Source: Hespellia sp. (GTDB taxonomy: Bacteria; Bacillota; Clostridia; Lachnospirales; Lachnospiraceae). From it: 45,089 nt of DNA. Position 1 is the first letter of the stretch. Every line of letters begins with the position of its first letter. Below are positions 15,628 through 24,558 of this stretch, piece after piece. The notes beneath the pieces were generated by a model, which was not told the origin of the DNA, searched no databases, and saw only the letters and a program-made list of their open reading frames with translations. The DNA lies in the NCBI GenBank assembly GCA_028694105.1, contig JAQUUC010000030.1, positions 1-45,089 on the forward strand. The letters run 5' to 3'. A program made the position numbers and the translations under genes.

Positions 15628-17067
15628 TCAGAGCCGTTTCCAGCTGCGTCTTGAGAACAACATCAGCATCGGGAAAATCTCAAGTCTTCCCGCAAGCATA
15701 TCAAAACTTAATATCACCTTACAGATGGGTGAGAACATCGAATAATTCGATGTCGGCCCAACCAGTTCCATTCCGGGTCCGATATTATTAAATGTAGCTG
15801 CTACCGCTGTGAAATTTGTCGTGAAATCAAGGTTATCAATTCCAAGCACCACCACGGACAGTAAAAACATCATAAAGTAACTTGCTATATAGACATTGGT
15901 TGCACGCACTGTTTCGTGTGCAATACTAACCCCATCCATCTGTATTTTCTTGATTTCTCTTGGATGAATCAAGATTCCGATTTCTTTTTTTATTGTCTTA
16001 AATACGATAATAAAACGTGACACCTTCATTCCACCACCGGTACTTCCCGCACACGCTCCGATGAACATCAGAATAATCAGAATCGTCTTCGGGAATTGCG
16101 GCCATAGGTTAAAGTCCGTCGTTGCAAATCCGGTAGTCGTAATAATGGATCCGACTTGGAAAAAGCTATGGCGAATGGTCTCGCCCACCGTTGCGAAGTG
16201 CTGTCTGGTGAAAATGCAGACCAGAACCCCTGTAATGGTGATAATTGCAAGATATGTTCGAATCTCTTCCATCTTTAGCGCCTGTGAAAATTTCTTTCGT
16301 AACAGAAGGAAATAAAACGTAAAATTCATACCACTTAAAATCATAAAGATGGTGACAATATTCTGTAATGCCGGTGCATAGCTGGCAAAGCTGTCATTCT
16401 TAATGCCGAAACCACCTGTACCCACGGTACCAAAGGTAGATGTCAGAGCATCGAACAACGGCATTCCGAACAGTAACAGCAGCAGAACCTCGACCACAGT
16501 AATTAAAATATAAATTCCATACAGAATTTTTGCCGTATCCTTTACTTTTGGAACAAATTTACCGACAGACGGTCCCGGGCTTTCCGCTTTCATCAGATTC
16601 AGGTCTGTACCGCCAAGCAGCGGCAATACTGCCATGATGAATACAAAAACACCCATTCCACCAATCCAGTGGGTAAAGCTTCTCCAGAACAGACTGGTAT
16701 AGGACAGAGCCTCTACATCTGTCAGTATACTGGCTCCGGTCGTTGTGAAACCAGAAATCGTTTCGAACATTGCATCGACAAAATTCGGAATCTCGCCTGT
16801 CATCACAAACGGAAGCGCACCAAATGCACTCATTACAATCCAGCTCAAAGAAACCGAAACAAATCCTTCCCGCGCACATAACCGGTTGATTTCCGGTTTT
16901 TTTCTTGTACACATCCAGCTGATAGCAAAACAAAGGACCGCGACAATCACGTAAGGAATTCCTTCTCTTTCGCCATATATTACAGATACAAGAATCGGAA
17001 GGCATAGAAATATGCTTTCAAAGCGGAGTACCCAGCCCAAAATGTATCGAACCATTCTTATGTTCAT
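15628..17067 (-). CDS. trkH: Potassium uptake protein TrkH/KtrB family
   Basis: Membrane subunit of a Trk-type K+ transporter. The 479-residue protein is hydrophobic throughout with four pore repeats, each with its selectivity-filter Gly: ISGFTTTGAS, TFGTVGTGGFG, ITTTGFATTD and AATFNNIGPG. The N-terminal pair of helices and WIGGMGVFVF are standard. It starts 2 bases after trkA, whose product is its regulatory partner. GGAGG lies within the trkA end. No truncation is seen. Confidence 0.95.
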   Translation of the reverse strand: MNIRMVRYILGWVLRFESIFLCLPILVSVIYGEREGIPYVIVAVLCFAISWMCTRKKPEINRLCAREGFVSVSLSWIVMSAFGALPFVMTGEIPNFVDAMFETISGFTTTGASILTDVEALSYTSLFWRSFTHWIGGMGVFVFIMAVLPLLGGTDLNLMKAESPGPSVGKFVPKVKDTAKILYGIYILITVVEVLLLLLFGMPLFDALTSTFGTVGTGGFGIKNDSFASYAPALQNIVTIFMILSGMNFTFYFLLLRKKFSQALKMEEIRTYLAIITITGVLVCIFTRQHFATVGETIRHSFFQVGSIITTTGFATTDFNLWPQFPKTILIILMFIGACAGSTGGGMKVSRFIIVFKTIKKEIGILIHPREIKKIQMDGVSIAHETVRATNVYIASYFMMFLLSVVVLGIDNLDFTTNFTAVAATFNNIGPGMELVGPTSNYSMFSPICKVILSFDMLAGRLEIFPMLMLFSRRSWKRL

Positions 17068-17069
17068 TT

Positions 17070-18440
17070 TTATCTATCCTCCAGAATATCCGTAATGGCA
17101 TTGATGTGCTGATTATTCTGTACAACAATGACAGTATCCCCGATTTCGATCGAATCCTGTCCTCCCGGAATCATTATTTTCCCTTTGCGGAAAATGCAGC
17201 AGATCAGCACATCTTTTTTCGTGCGAAGTTCACTTAATGGCACACCCACAACCGCAGACTGCGCTGTAATCAGATACTGCAGTGCCTCAGCGCGGTTTAA
17301 TTTGCTGTCTTCCAAGGTGTACAGACTCTCCATGCTGCTTCCGATCGAAGCTTTCATCGTGCGGACATACTGCAAAATATAATCGGCGGTCAACAGCTTT
17401 GGATACACCAGCGAATCCAGATCCAGATCATCAATTACTTCATTGAAAATCACACGATTGACCTTCGTAATAATTTTTGCATCGCTGTGTTTTTTAGCAA
17501 ACAGGGAAAGGAACACATTTTCTTCATCTATATTGGTCAGGATTGCAGCTCCGTCAACACCGTTTAATCCTTCTTCCAGAAATACGGTCTGATCCGTTGC
17601 ATCACCGCAGATCAGTGACGCCTGCGGCAGACGATCACTCAGCTCCTCGCAGCGTTCCTTGCTCAGCTCCACAATCTTGACCTGAATACCGGACTGAATC
17701 AAAAGCTTTGCCAGATAGAAGGAAATCTTACCTCCACCGACGATCAGCGCATTTTTCACACGATTGATTGGCAGACCAATCTTCTTAAAGAAATTGCCAG
17801 CTCCCTTCGGCGCCGCAACGATGGTTACAATATCGCCATTCATAAACGAGTCATCTCCGGTAGGTACGATGATTGCACCCTTACGTTTTATCATACACAC
17901 CAGAACATCCGGGCTCACATAACTGCGCACAAAGGAAACCTGTTTGTCAACCAGACTGCATTTTTCTGTGATGCGGAAATGCAGCATCTCCAGATAACCT
18001 TTTGCAAGAGCATCAATTTTAATTGCAGACGGGAAGCGGAAAATACGTGCCATCTCGACCGCAGCAATCATCTCCGGATTGATTACCATTGCAAGCCCGA
18101 ACTCTTTCTTCAGGAACTCGGCTTCTCTGCTGTACTCGGGATTACGTACACGTGCAATCGTGTTACATTTGCCGGACTTCTTGGCGATCAGACAGCATAA
18201 CAGGTTTTTCTCATCCGATCCGGTAACTGCAATCAAAAGATCTGTATCAGCTACACCGGCCTCAAGCAGGCAGGAATTGCTGACTCCGTCTCCCACAAGA
18301 CCAAGTACATCAAAATCATTTGTCACCGGTGCAATTCTTTCCGGATTCTTATCTATTACCGTAATATCATAATTTTCTGCACTAAGCTGTTCGGCAAGAG
18401 AATATCCCACTTTCCCACAGCCTACAATAATAATTTTCAT
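17070..18440 (-). CDS. trkA: Trk system potassium uptake protein TrkA
   Basis: Cytoplasmic gating subunit for TrkH. The 456-residue protein is a duplication of RCK_N-RCK_C: the first Rossmann motif IIVGCGKVGYSLAE (residues 3-16) with Asp in TVIDKNPERI, and a second at about 230 (ALIVGGGKISFYLAK, then KIVELSKERC). RCK_C lobes follow each. Such proteins bind NAD(H) and nucleotides to open the channel. GAGGGAGGA precedes the ATG. It is the first gene of the trkA-trkH pair, with its own promoter candidate. Confidence 0.95.
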   Translation of the reverse strand: MKIIIVGCGKVGYSLAEQLSAENYDITVIDKNPERIAPVTNDFDVLGLVGDGVSNSCLLEAGVADTDLLIAVTGSDEKNLLCCLIAKKSGKCNTIARVRNPEYSREAEFLKKEFGLAMVINPEMIAAVEMARIFRFPSAIKIDALAKGYLEMLHFRITEKCSLVDKQVSFVRSYVSPDVLVCMIKRKGAIIVPTGDDSFMNGDIVTIVAAPKGAGNFFKKIGLPINRVKNALIVGGGKISFYLAKLLIQSGIQVKIVELSKERCEELSDRLPQASLICGDATDQTVFLEEGLNGVDGAAILTNIDEENVFLSLFAKKHSDAKIITKVNRVIFNEVIDDLDLDSLVYPKLLTADYILQYVRTMKASIGSSMESLYTLEDSKLNRAEALQYLITAQSAVVGVPLSELRTKKDVLICCIFRKGKIMIPGGQDSIEIGDTVIVVQNNQHINAITDILEDR

Positions 18441-18501
18441 CTGTTCCTCCCTCGAAACATTTGTTATGTTTCCATTCTCAGACGTAATACTTCGGTTTCA
18501 T

Positions 18502-18530
18502 ATTATAATCTTTTTAAACGGTTTCGTAAA
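18502..18530 (-). promoter_or_regulatory. Candidate promoter of trkA-trkH
   Basis: On the minus strand, TTTACG (18525-18530), 17 bases, TATAAT (18502-18507). The -10 is perfect, the -35 matches at four of six. The -35 lies inside the last codons of the RNase gene at 18514-19701. Confidence 0.6.
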
Positions 18531-19701
18531 GCATTTTCCGAACTTTCTTTCTTGTAATCTCAACCAGCTGAAGTTTCGTCACATCTACCAGCGTTGTCTG
18601 AATCGGATCATGCGACAGATATTCCCGCAGCAGACCCAGCAGTTTATTCGTATCTTCCTCCTGATTCAGGTTGATAAAATCAATCAGAATGATACCGGAA
18701 AGATTTCGCAGTCTAATCTGTTTTGCAGCCTCTTTCGCAGCTTCTATATTAATCTTCAAGTAAGATTCATTCTCTTTTTTCTTCGCCACATATTTCCCGG
18801 AGTTCACATCAATCACTGTGAGTGCCTCTGTCGGCTGAATCACGAGATAGCCTCCGCAGCCCAGCCACACGCGTTCCTTCAAAGCCCGTTCCATCGTCTT
18901 ATCCAGATTATACAGCTTTGCAAGTGGAAATGCTGCCTCATTATAAAAATGCAGTTTATCCAGATTCTGTGGCTGTTCATTTTGCAGATACTGCTTCAGC
19001 TCCTCATAAATATCAGAATCTTCCACCTTGATTTCTGTAAGTCCATCTCCGTAAATATTCTGTAAGTCCGTTATGTAAGCCTTGGGGGCCTTTTTCAGAC
19101 AGGAAAAGCAGGTTCTGTTTCGGGCATGGGACAGCAGCATCTCACATTCTGCAGCCAGTGCCTCCGCCTCTTTTATAATGACTTCATCTGAGACCGACCC
19201 CGCATTCGTCCTTGCGACCATTCCATATTGTTCATTTGCATAGGGATGCAGCAGAGATTTCAAATGTTCCCGCAGCGCTTTATCCAGTTTTAAAGACGCC
19301 CCGACCCTGGTGTTTCCAACACTCAGTACAACATAACGGCCAGTGAATTCAATTTTTGAAGTGACCGTAGGTGCCTTCGTCTTAGACGCCTCTCGGCTGA
19401 TCTGCACCAGAAGTTCATCTCCGATACAGAGCGGTTTTTTACCGATCTTGTGCGTAAAAACCGGTGTCTGATTCTGTCCGATCGGATAATAACATTCCAC
19501 GCCGGGCGCAATTTCCACAAATGCAGCTCCGATGTTCGGCACTATATTCTTCACACGTCCAACATAAATATTCCCCAATGCGTGGCAGAAATCATCGGCA
19601 GAAACCTCCCTGCTGCAGTGAAGCTCTACGATTTCATCCGCCTCCAGAACGGAGGTAATAATCTTCTGATGCCATTTTGTAATGATTACTTTTCTTTCCA
19701 C
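18514..19701 (-). CDS. rng: Ribonuclease E/G family endoribonuclease, short form
   Basis: The 395-residue protein matches the catalytic part of RNase E/G: an S1-like region at ~35-130 (GNIYVGRVKNIVPNIGAAFVEI), then the nuclease core with DVNSG (Asp298) and IDFINL (Asp341), the two Mg-binding Asp residues. It stops at VEITRKKVRKMLYE, where longer relatives carry a CPxC zinc link and a small C-terminal domain, so those parts are absent. The start is GTG after GAGGAA. It follows the radical-SAM-linked gene by 2 bases. Confidence 0.9.
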   Translation of the reverse strand: MERKVIITKWHQKIITSVLEADEIVELHCSREVSADDFCHALGNIYVGRVKNIVPNIGAAFVEIAPGVECYYPIGQNQTPVFTHKIGKKPLCIGDELLVQISREASKTKAPTVTSKIEFTGRYVVLSVGNTRVGASLKLDKALREHLKSLLHPYANEQYGMVARTNAGSVSDEVIIKEAEALAAECEMLLSHARNRTCFSCLKKAPKAYITDLQNIYGDGLTEIKVEDSDIYEELKQYLQNEQPQNLDKLHFYNEAAFPLAKLYNLDKTMERALKERVWLGCGGYLVIQPTEALTVIDVNSGKYVAKKKENESYLKINIEAAKEAAKQIRLRNLSGIILIDFINLNQEEDTNKLLGLLREYLSHDPIQTTLVDVTKLQLVEITRKKVRKMLYETV

Positions 19702-19703
19702 TT

Positions 19704-20411
19704 TTATTCCTCGATAACCTGTCCCAGTGATTCCAGTGTGACCAGATTACGTTCTCCTTCTTCACCGATATCCGCATACAGATCCAGCCTGTGATTTGCA
19801 AATGCAGTCGATTCTTCCGGAACTCCAAGGAAATTGGCAAACGCCTGCATAACAAGTCCCGGTTTCAGATTCTCAACACTTCCGGTTGCCACCTGCAGGT
19901 AAAGACTCTCCTCCCGAACCTCAAAGCGATAGATCATGGGTTTGATATCGACTTCCTTTTCACTCCGTTTCGTCTTCTTCACAATCAGAATCTGGTCCTG
20001 CTCCATAAATGCTTCTGCTTGTTCCTTCCAGTTTTCTGGAAAAGAACCACGTGTTACAGAAGAAAGATAATCGGCTCCGGCAACGATTGCCATACCTGTT
20101 TTCTTTTTTTCTTCTGCAATCTGAAGAAAGCTGACCACTTCCATCCCCTCTACCATCGCATCATTCAGCTGTTTCACAGCCTTTTTTGAAGAAATCGGCC
20201 GTGCCAGTTCGATATCGAAATATTCTCCGTCACTCGTCACGCCGATTCCAAGTGGATTTGCAAAGGACATAATCTGATGGGGGCTAAAGCCTTCTGAAAA
20301 CGCAATCGGAATATCTGCACGGATCATTGCTTTCTGAAAATATCTCATGACATCCAGATGTCCGATAAAGCGCATTGCGCCGTTCTTTCTGAATTTAACT
20401 CTTACTTTCAA
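19704..20411 (-). CDS. Radical SAM-linked protein (TIGR03936/DUF2344 family)
   Basis: A 235-residue protein that accompanies a large radical SAM enzyme and RNase G in many Clostridia. Its N-terminus KVRVKFRKNGAMRFIGHLD and FSEGFSPHQIMSFANPL are family hallmarks. Function is not established; a role in RNA or ribosome maturation is suggested by neighbours. I choose the TTG start at 20411, eight bases after a strong AGGAGG, which makes it overlap the previous gene by 17 bases; an ATG at 20441 lacks a site and would overlap by 47. Confidence 0.85.
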   Translation of the reverse strand: MKVRVKFRKNGAMRFIGHLDVMRYFQKAMIRADIPIAFSEGFSPHQIMSFANPLGIGVTSDGEYFDIELARPISSKKAVKQLNDAMVEGMEVVSFLQIAEEKKKTGMAIVAGADYLSSVTRGSFPENWKEQAEAFMEQDQILIVKKTKRSEKEVDIKPMIYRFEVREESLYLQVATGSVENLKPGLVMQAFANFLGVPEESTAFANHRLDLYADIGEEGERNLVTLESLGQVIEE

Positions 20412-22260
20412 TACAGACACCTCCTCCGAATGTACCTGCACCGCATCCGGAACATTTCTCGCGGCAGTTCGCAGTTACTTTTTCATCCATTGCGTTTTCC
20501 CATTCTCGTTTCAGGAAATTCTTCGTCACACCGATATCAATAAAATCCCATGGGAATTTTTCATCCAAGGAACGGGGTCTCGTTGTATAAAAATCAAGAT
20601 CCGCGCCTGTATGTTCAAATGCTCTCATCCATTTTTCATGGTCATAGAAATCCGACCAAGAATCAAACAGACATCCTGTATGATAGGCTTCCTCCAATGT
20701 TTTACAAAGTCTTCTGTCACCTCTCGCAAATGTCCCTTCAAGCATCGTGACATCTGCTTCATGCCAGTTATATTTTAAGCTCTTCCGATTCAGCTGTTCT
20801 AAAAATTCATGTTTTACAATATAGGCTCTTCGAATATATTCTTCCGGTGTAAACATCGTTGCCCACTGCAGCGGTGTGAACGGTTTCGGAATAAAGAACG
20901 ATGAACTTGCTACAATCTGGCATTTTCCATGGCGCTCTTCTTTCGGGATTTCATAATATCTTCTTGCCACCCGATCGGAAAGCCTTGCAATCTCTTTCAT
21001 ATCCTCTTCTGTCTCTGTCGGAAGTCCCAGCATGAAATAGAGCTTAACTCTGGTCCATCCGCCGTCAAACGCCTTACCTGCACCGCCGAGGATGTCCTCC
21101 TCGGTCAGTCCCTTGTTGATGACATTTCTCATACGCTGTGAGCCCGCCTCCGGTGCAAAGGTAACACTGCTCTTTCGAACATCCTGCACCTTACTCATGA
21201 CATCAAGCGAGAACGAATCAATTCGAAGCGATGGAAGTGAAATATTAACCGACTGGTCCTTAAACTCATCTATCAGGAAATTCACCAGTTCCTCCAGCTG
21301 TGAATAGTCACTGGAGCTTAAGGAGCTTAGGGAGATCTCCTCATATCCGGTATTCTTAATCATATTGCGCGCATATTCTTTCAGCTTATCTACGCCGCGC
21401 TCTCTGGTCGGGCGGTAGATCATTCCCGCCTGACAGAATCTGCATCCACGTATACAGCCTCGCTGAATCTCCAGAACCACGCGGTCCTGTACAGCCTTAA
21501 TAAATGGAACAACCGGTTTTTCCGGATAGACCGCATTGGTCACATCCGTCATTACCTGCTTCTTGATTGTCGGCCGTGCATGTTCGTTATTCGGCACAAA
21601 CGCGGCGATTGTTCCGTCATCATTATAAGATACATCATAGAACTGAGGTACATACAGACCTTCGATTCCGGCTGCAGCCTCCAAAAATTCCTGACGGGAT
21701 TTTCCTGACTTTTTCCATTCTTTATATTGATCAAACAACTCATCGTAGACTGTCTCACCTTCTCCGATATAAAAGATATCAAAAAAGTCTGCCAGCGGCT
21801 CCGGATTATACGTACAAGGTCCGCCACCGATTACAAACGGATCTTCCATGCCTCTGTCCAGCGCATGCATCGGAATATGTCCAAGATCCAGAATCTGTAA
21901 AATATTGGTATAACACATCTCAAACTGAATCGTGATTCCGAGAAAATCAAACGAACTGATCGGATCCTGCGATTCCAGTGCAAACAGTGGAATATTCTTT
22001 TCCTTCATAATCTTATGAAGATCTACCCACGGAGAAAAGACACGCTCACACCAGACATCATCTCTGCGGTTGAACATGTCATATAAAATCTTCATTCCAA
22101 GATGCGACATTCCGATCTCATACTGCTCCGGAAAAGCAAACGCAAACCGGATTTCTGTCTCCTCGGGGTTTTTCATCACGGAATTTACTTCATTTCCGAT
22201 ATATCTGGCGGGTTTTTCCACCGTCATTAATATGTCATCGCTCAGCGCTAATTTTCTCAT
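20395..22260 (-). CDS. Radical SAM protein, TIGR03960 family
   Basis: A 621-residue radical SAM enzyme. A cobalamin-binding-like N-terminal domain (~35-200, with HLGMKILYD and IGGGPCTYNPEP) precedes the radical SAM barrel, whose iron-sulfur motif CxxxCxxC is Cys269, Cys273 and Cys276. A C-terminal region ends in CREKCSGCGAG, two further Cys pairs that may bind another cluster. The substrate is unknown. It forms an operon with the linked protein at 19704-20411 and RNase G. AAAGGAAG precedes the ATG. Confidence 0.9.
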   Translation of the reverse strand: MRKLALSDDILMTVEKPARYIGNEVNSVMKNPEETEIRFAFAFPEQYEIGMSHLGMKILYDMFNRRDDVWCERVFSPWVDLHKIMKEKNIPLFALESQDPISSFDFLGITIQFEMCYTNILQILDLGHIPMHALDRGMEDPFVIGGGPCTYNPEPLADFFDIFYIGEGETVYDELFDQYKEWKKSGKSRQEFLEAAAGIEGLYVPQFYDVSYNDDGTIAAFVPNNEHARPTIKKQVMTDVTNAVYPEKPVVPFIKAVQDRVVLEIQRGCIRGCRFCQAGMIYRPTRERGVDKLKEYARNMIKNTGYEEISLSSLSSSDYSQLEELVNFLIDEFKDQSVNISLPSLRIDSFSLDVMSKVQDVRKSSVTFAPEAGSQRMRNVINKGLTEEDILGGAGKAFDGGWTRVKLYFMLGLPTETEEDMKEIARLSDRVARRYYEIPKEERHGKCQIVASSSFFIPKPFTPLQWATMFTPEEYIRRAYIVKHEFLEQLNRKSLKYNWHEADVTMLEGTFARGDRRLCKTLEEAYHTGCLFDSWSDFYDHEKWMRAFEHTGADLDFYTTRPRSLDEKFPWDFIDIGVTKNFLKREWENAMDEKVTANCREKCSGCGAGTFGGGVCIESKS

Positions 22261-22313
22261 CGATCGCTTCCTTTCTTCTCTTTCGTTTTTCCGGTAAACG
22301 TAACGTTCTTCTC

Positions 22314-22568
22314 TTATTCAAGTATATTCTCAATACTCATCTGTTTTCCAATCTGATGCACAACCGTCTGTGTATCAATATTCGAAACCGTAAGGTCGCT
22401 ATAGTCAAAAAGCACATAACAAATAAAACAGAGGATGCAGATTGTGATTCGCACCCCCAAAGAACTTTTCGGCTGGGATACTGGTTCACGGTTCATCGGA
22501 TGAAAAGACGGTGCAGACGTTCCTTTTGTCTGGTTTAAAAGTTCAACTCTTCTCTCATAATCATTCAT
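22314..22568 (-). CDS. Small single-TM hypothetical protein (84 aa)
   Basis: A polar, Ser/Pro-rich N-terminal half (residues 1-37) is followed by one membrane segment (VRITICILCFICYVLF, ~38-54) and a short polar tail. No family motif is recognised. AGGTG precedes the ATG. It lies between the radical SAM gene and the his operon, both on the same strand, with gaps of 53 and 77 bases, so it could belong to either transcript. The length and clear translation signal make a real gene likely. Confidence 0.6.
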   Translation of the reverse strand: MNDYERRVELLNQTKGTSAPSFHPMNREPVSQPKSSLGVRITICILCFICYVLFDYSDLTVSNIDTQTVVHQIGKQMSIENILE

Positions 22569-22645
22569 AACATCACCTGCAGAGATCTACTTCTCTTCAT
22601 AGTAAGATATGCCTGAACCATGTTTCCTATAACCTGATTCCTTTT

Positions 22646-23929
22646 CTACCGGTCCGCCAGCTCATTCACAATATCATCCCATGTGATACCTTTCTCCACC
22701 ATAAGTACCATCGCATGATACAAAAAGTCAGACATCTCATACTTGATTTCTTCCGGGTTTGGATTCTTCGCAGCTATCACAAGTTCCGTTGCTTCCTCTC
22801 CAACCTTCTTTAGAATCTTATCGATTCCTTTCTCAAACAAGTAGTTCGTGTAAGAACCTTCCTTGGGATTCAGCTTCCGGTCACTGATTGTATCATACAC
22901 TTCTTCAAATACCTGAAGCGGATTCTTCTCCACCACCTTTGATCCGACAATCGGCTGGAAAAAACAGGTTGGATTTCCGGTGTGGCAGGCTGCTCCAATC
23001 TGATCCACCTCTGCAAGAAGCGTATCGCGGTCACAGTCAATCGTAAGTGATTTGACAAACTGGACATGTCCGGAGGTCTCACCCTTTACCCACAGCTCCT
23101 GACGGCTGCGGCTGAAGTAAGTCATCTTACCTGATTTGATCGTATGATAGAACGACTCTTCATTCATATAAGCAAGCATCAGAATCTCTTTTGTCTTATA
23201 ATGCTGCACAATCACAGGAAGTAACCCGTCTGCATTCAATTTAAATTCCGAGAAATCCATAATACTCTCAAAAGAAGTCATCTGAATTCCCTCATTTGCA
23301 CAGATTTCTTTGAAATTCAGGAAATCCATATTCTCATCACTGATAAACTTACCGGACACACCCTTGATTCCGTCGCATTTCAATATCTTTAAGATTTCAT
23401 TCTGCTCCATTGTATCCGTCAATACAACACTTGGAATTTCTGTAATATTCATGACAGAATTCAGGTCCAGACGGTGCATAAAGATAATCTCTGTACTGAA
23501 CTCATCTATGATATGCTGCTGTTTAAACAATGCATCAAAATCATTTAAAGAGACAGCAATCCTCTCTTTTCCGAATCTCTTCGCTGCATCCTCCACCAAA
23601 GATAACGAATCCGGCTTTGAAAAGTTCAACATGCAGCGTTTTGCGCCTGAATATAATACCTTCTTTACATCCTCCATGCGCTTAATATTTCCGCCGGCTG
23701 TCATTGGAATACGAATAACGCGGTTGATTTTTTTCATCAGATTGATGGACTCTTCATGTTCTTCATCTTCCTCTGACAGATCAAAAATCAGCAATTCATC
23801 CGCGCCCTGATCATTGTAGTGTTTCGCAAGAGCAATCACATCCTCTGCAATTACTTCTTTGTCGTCAAACCATCTAACACCCTTTCCATTTGCAATAAAA
23901 ATGCAGGGGGTTAATCTTTTATAACTCAT
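22646..23929 (-). CDS. hisI: HisIE with an extra, apparently inactive HisF-like N-terminal domain
   Basis: Three domains in one 427-residue chain. Residues ~1-215 resemble HisF (KRLTPCIFIANGK; TAGGNIKRMEDVKK), but the two cyclase Asp residues seem lost: Phe11 stands where Asp11 is expected and Asn129 aligns with Asp130. Residues ~222-325 are HisI, phosphoribosyl-AMP cyclohydrolase (SGKMTYFSRSR, DCDRDTLL, CHTGNPTCFF). Residues ~335-427 are HisE, phosphoribosyl-ATP pyrophosphatase (KVGEEATELVIAAKN). It is the last gene of the his operon, 12 bases after hisB. HisI and HisE should be active; the first domain is probably structural or regulatory. Confidence 0.9.
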   Translation of the reverse strand: MSYKRLTPCIFIANGKGVRWFDDKEVIAEDVIALAKHYNDQGADELLIFDLSEEDEEHEESINLMKKINRVIRIPMTAGGNIKRMEDVKKVLYSGAKRCMLNFSKPDSLSLVEDAAKRFGKERIAVSLNDFDALFKQQHIIDEFSTEIIFMHRLDLNSVMNITEIPSVVLTDTMEQNEILKILKCDGIKGVSGKFISDENMDFLNFKEICANEGIQMTSFESIMDFSEFKLNADGLLPVIVQHYKTKEILMLAYMNEESFYHTIKSGKMTYFSRSRQELWVKGETSGHVQFVKSLTIDCDRDTLLAEVDQIGAACHTGNPTCFFQPIVGSKVVEKNPLQVFEEVYDTISDRKLNPKEGSYTNYLFEKGIDKILKKVGEEATELVIAAKNPNPEEIKYEMSDFLYHAMVLMVEKGITWDDIVNELADR

Positions 23930-23941
23930 TTTCTCGTCTCC

Positions 23942-24529
23942 TTATAAGCTTCCTTTTGTAGACCATACCTCTTTCATACGCGGCTCGCCCATTGTTGCCG
24001 CATCAAGTGCCTTTCCAAATGCTTTAAATACTGCCTCTGCAATATGATGATTGTTGACTCCGTCAATCAGTTTGATGTGTAAATTCATAGCAGCACTATA
24101 GGAAATCGCATAGAAGAATTCTCGTACCATCTCTGTATCCATCTCACCGAGCTTCGGTACCGTAAATGTGACATCACAGTTAAAATAAGGTCTTCCGGAT
24201 AAATCAATGGCACAAAGTACCAGTGTCTCATCCATTGGAAGCATGAAGCTGCCGTATCGCTTGATCCCTGCTTTCTCCCCAAGAGCCTGTGCGACAGCCT
24301 GTCCCAATACGATTCCTACATCCTCAATCGTATGGTGGCTGTCCACCTCCAGATCTCCGGTCACTTTCACATCCAGATCAAAGAGACCGTGTCTGGCAAA
24401 TCCATCCAGCATATGATCAAAAAATCCGATTCCCGTATCAATGTGGTTCTTCCCCTGACCGTCCAGATTGATGGTCAGAACAATCTCTGTTTCTTTTGTT
24501 TTACGTGTAACGCTTCCGATTCTATTCAT
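23942..24529 (-). CDS. hisB: Imidazoleglycerol-phosphate dehydratase
   Basis: Catalyses the dehydration of imidazole glycerol phosphate in histidine synthesis. The two Mn-binding His clusters are visible: FFDHMLDGFARHG (~37-48) with DSHHTIEDVG (~63-72), and their repeat at GVNNHHIAEAVFKAFG near the C-terminus. At 195 residues it is the stand-alone dehydratase without the phosphatase domain seen in E. coli. GGAGG lies before the ATG. It sits 29 bases after hisD. Confidence 0.97.
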   Translation of the reverse strand: MNRIGSVTRKTKETEIVLTINLDGQGKNHIDTGIGFFDHMLDGFARHGLFDLDVKVTGDLEVDSHHTIEDVGIVLGQAVAQALGEKAGIKRYGSFMLPMDETLVLCAIDLSGRPYFNCDVTFTVPKLGEMDTEMVREFFYAISYSAAMNLHIKLIDGVNNHHIAEAVFKAFGKALDAATMGEPRMKEVWSTKGSL

Positions 24530-24558
24530 ACTGCGCCTCCATTTTCTCTGTTTCCCAA

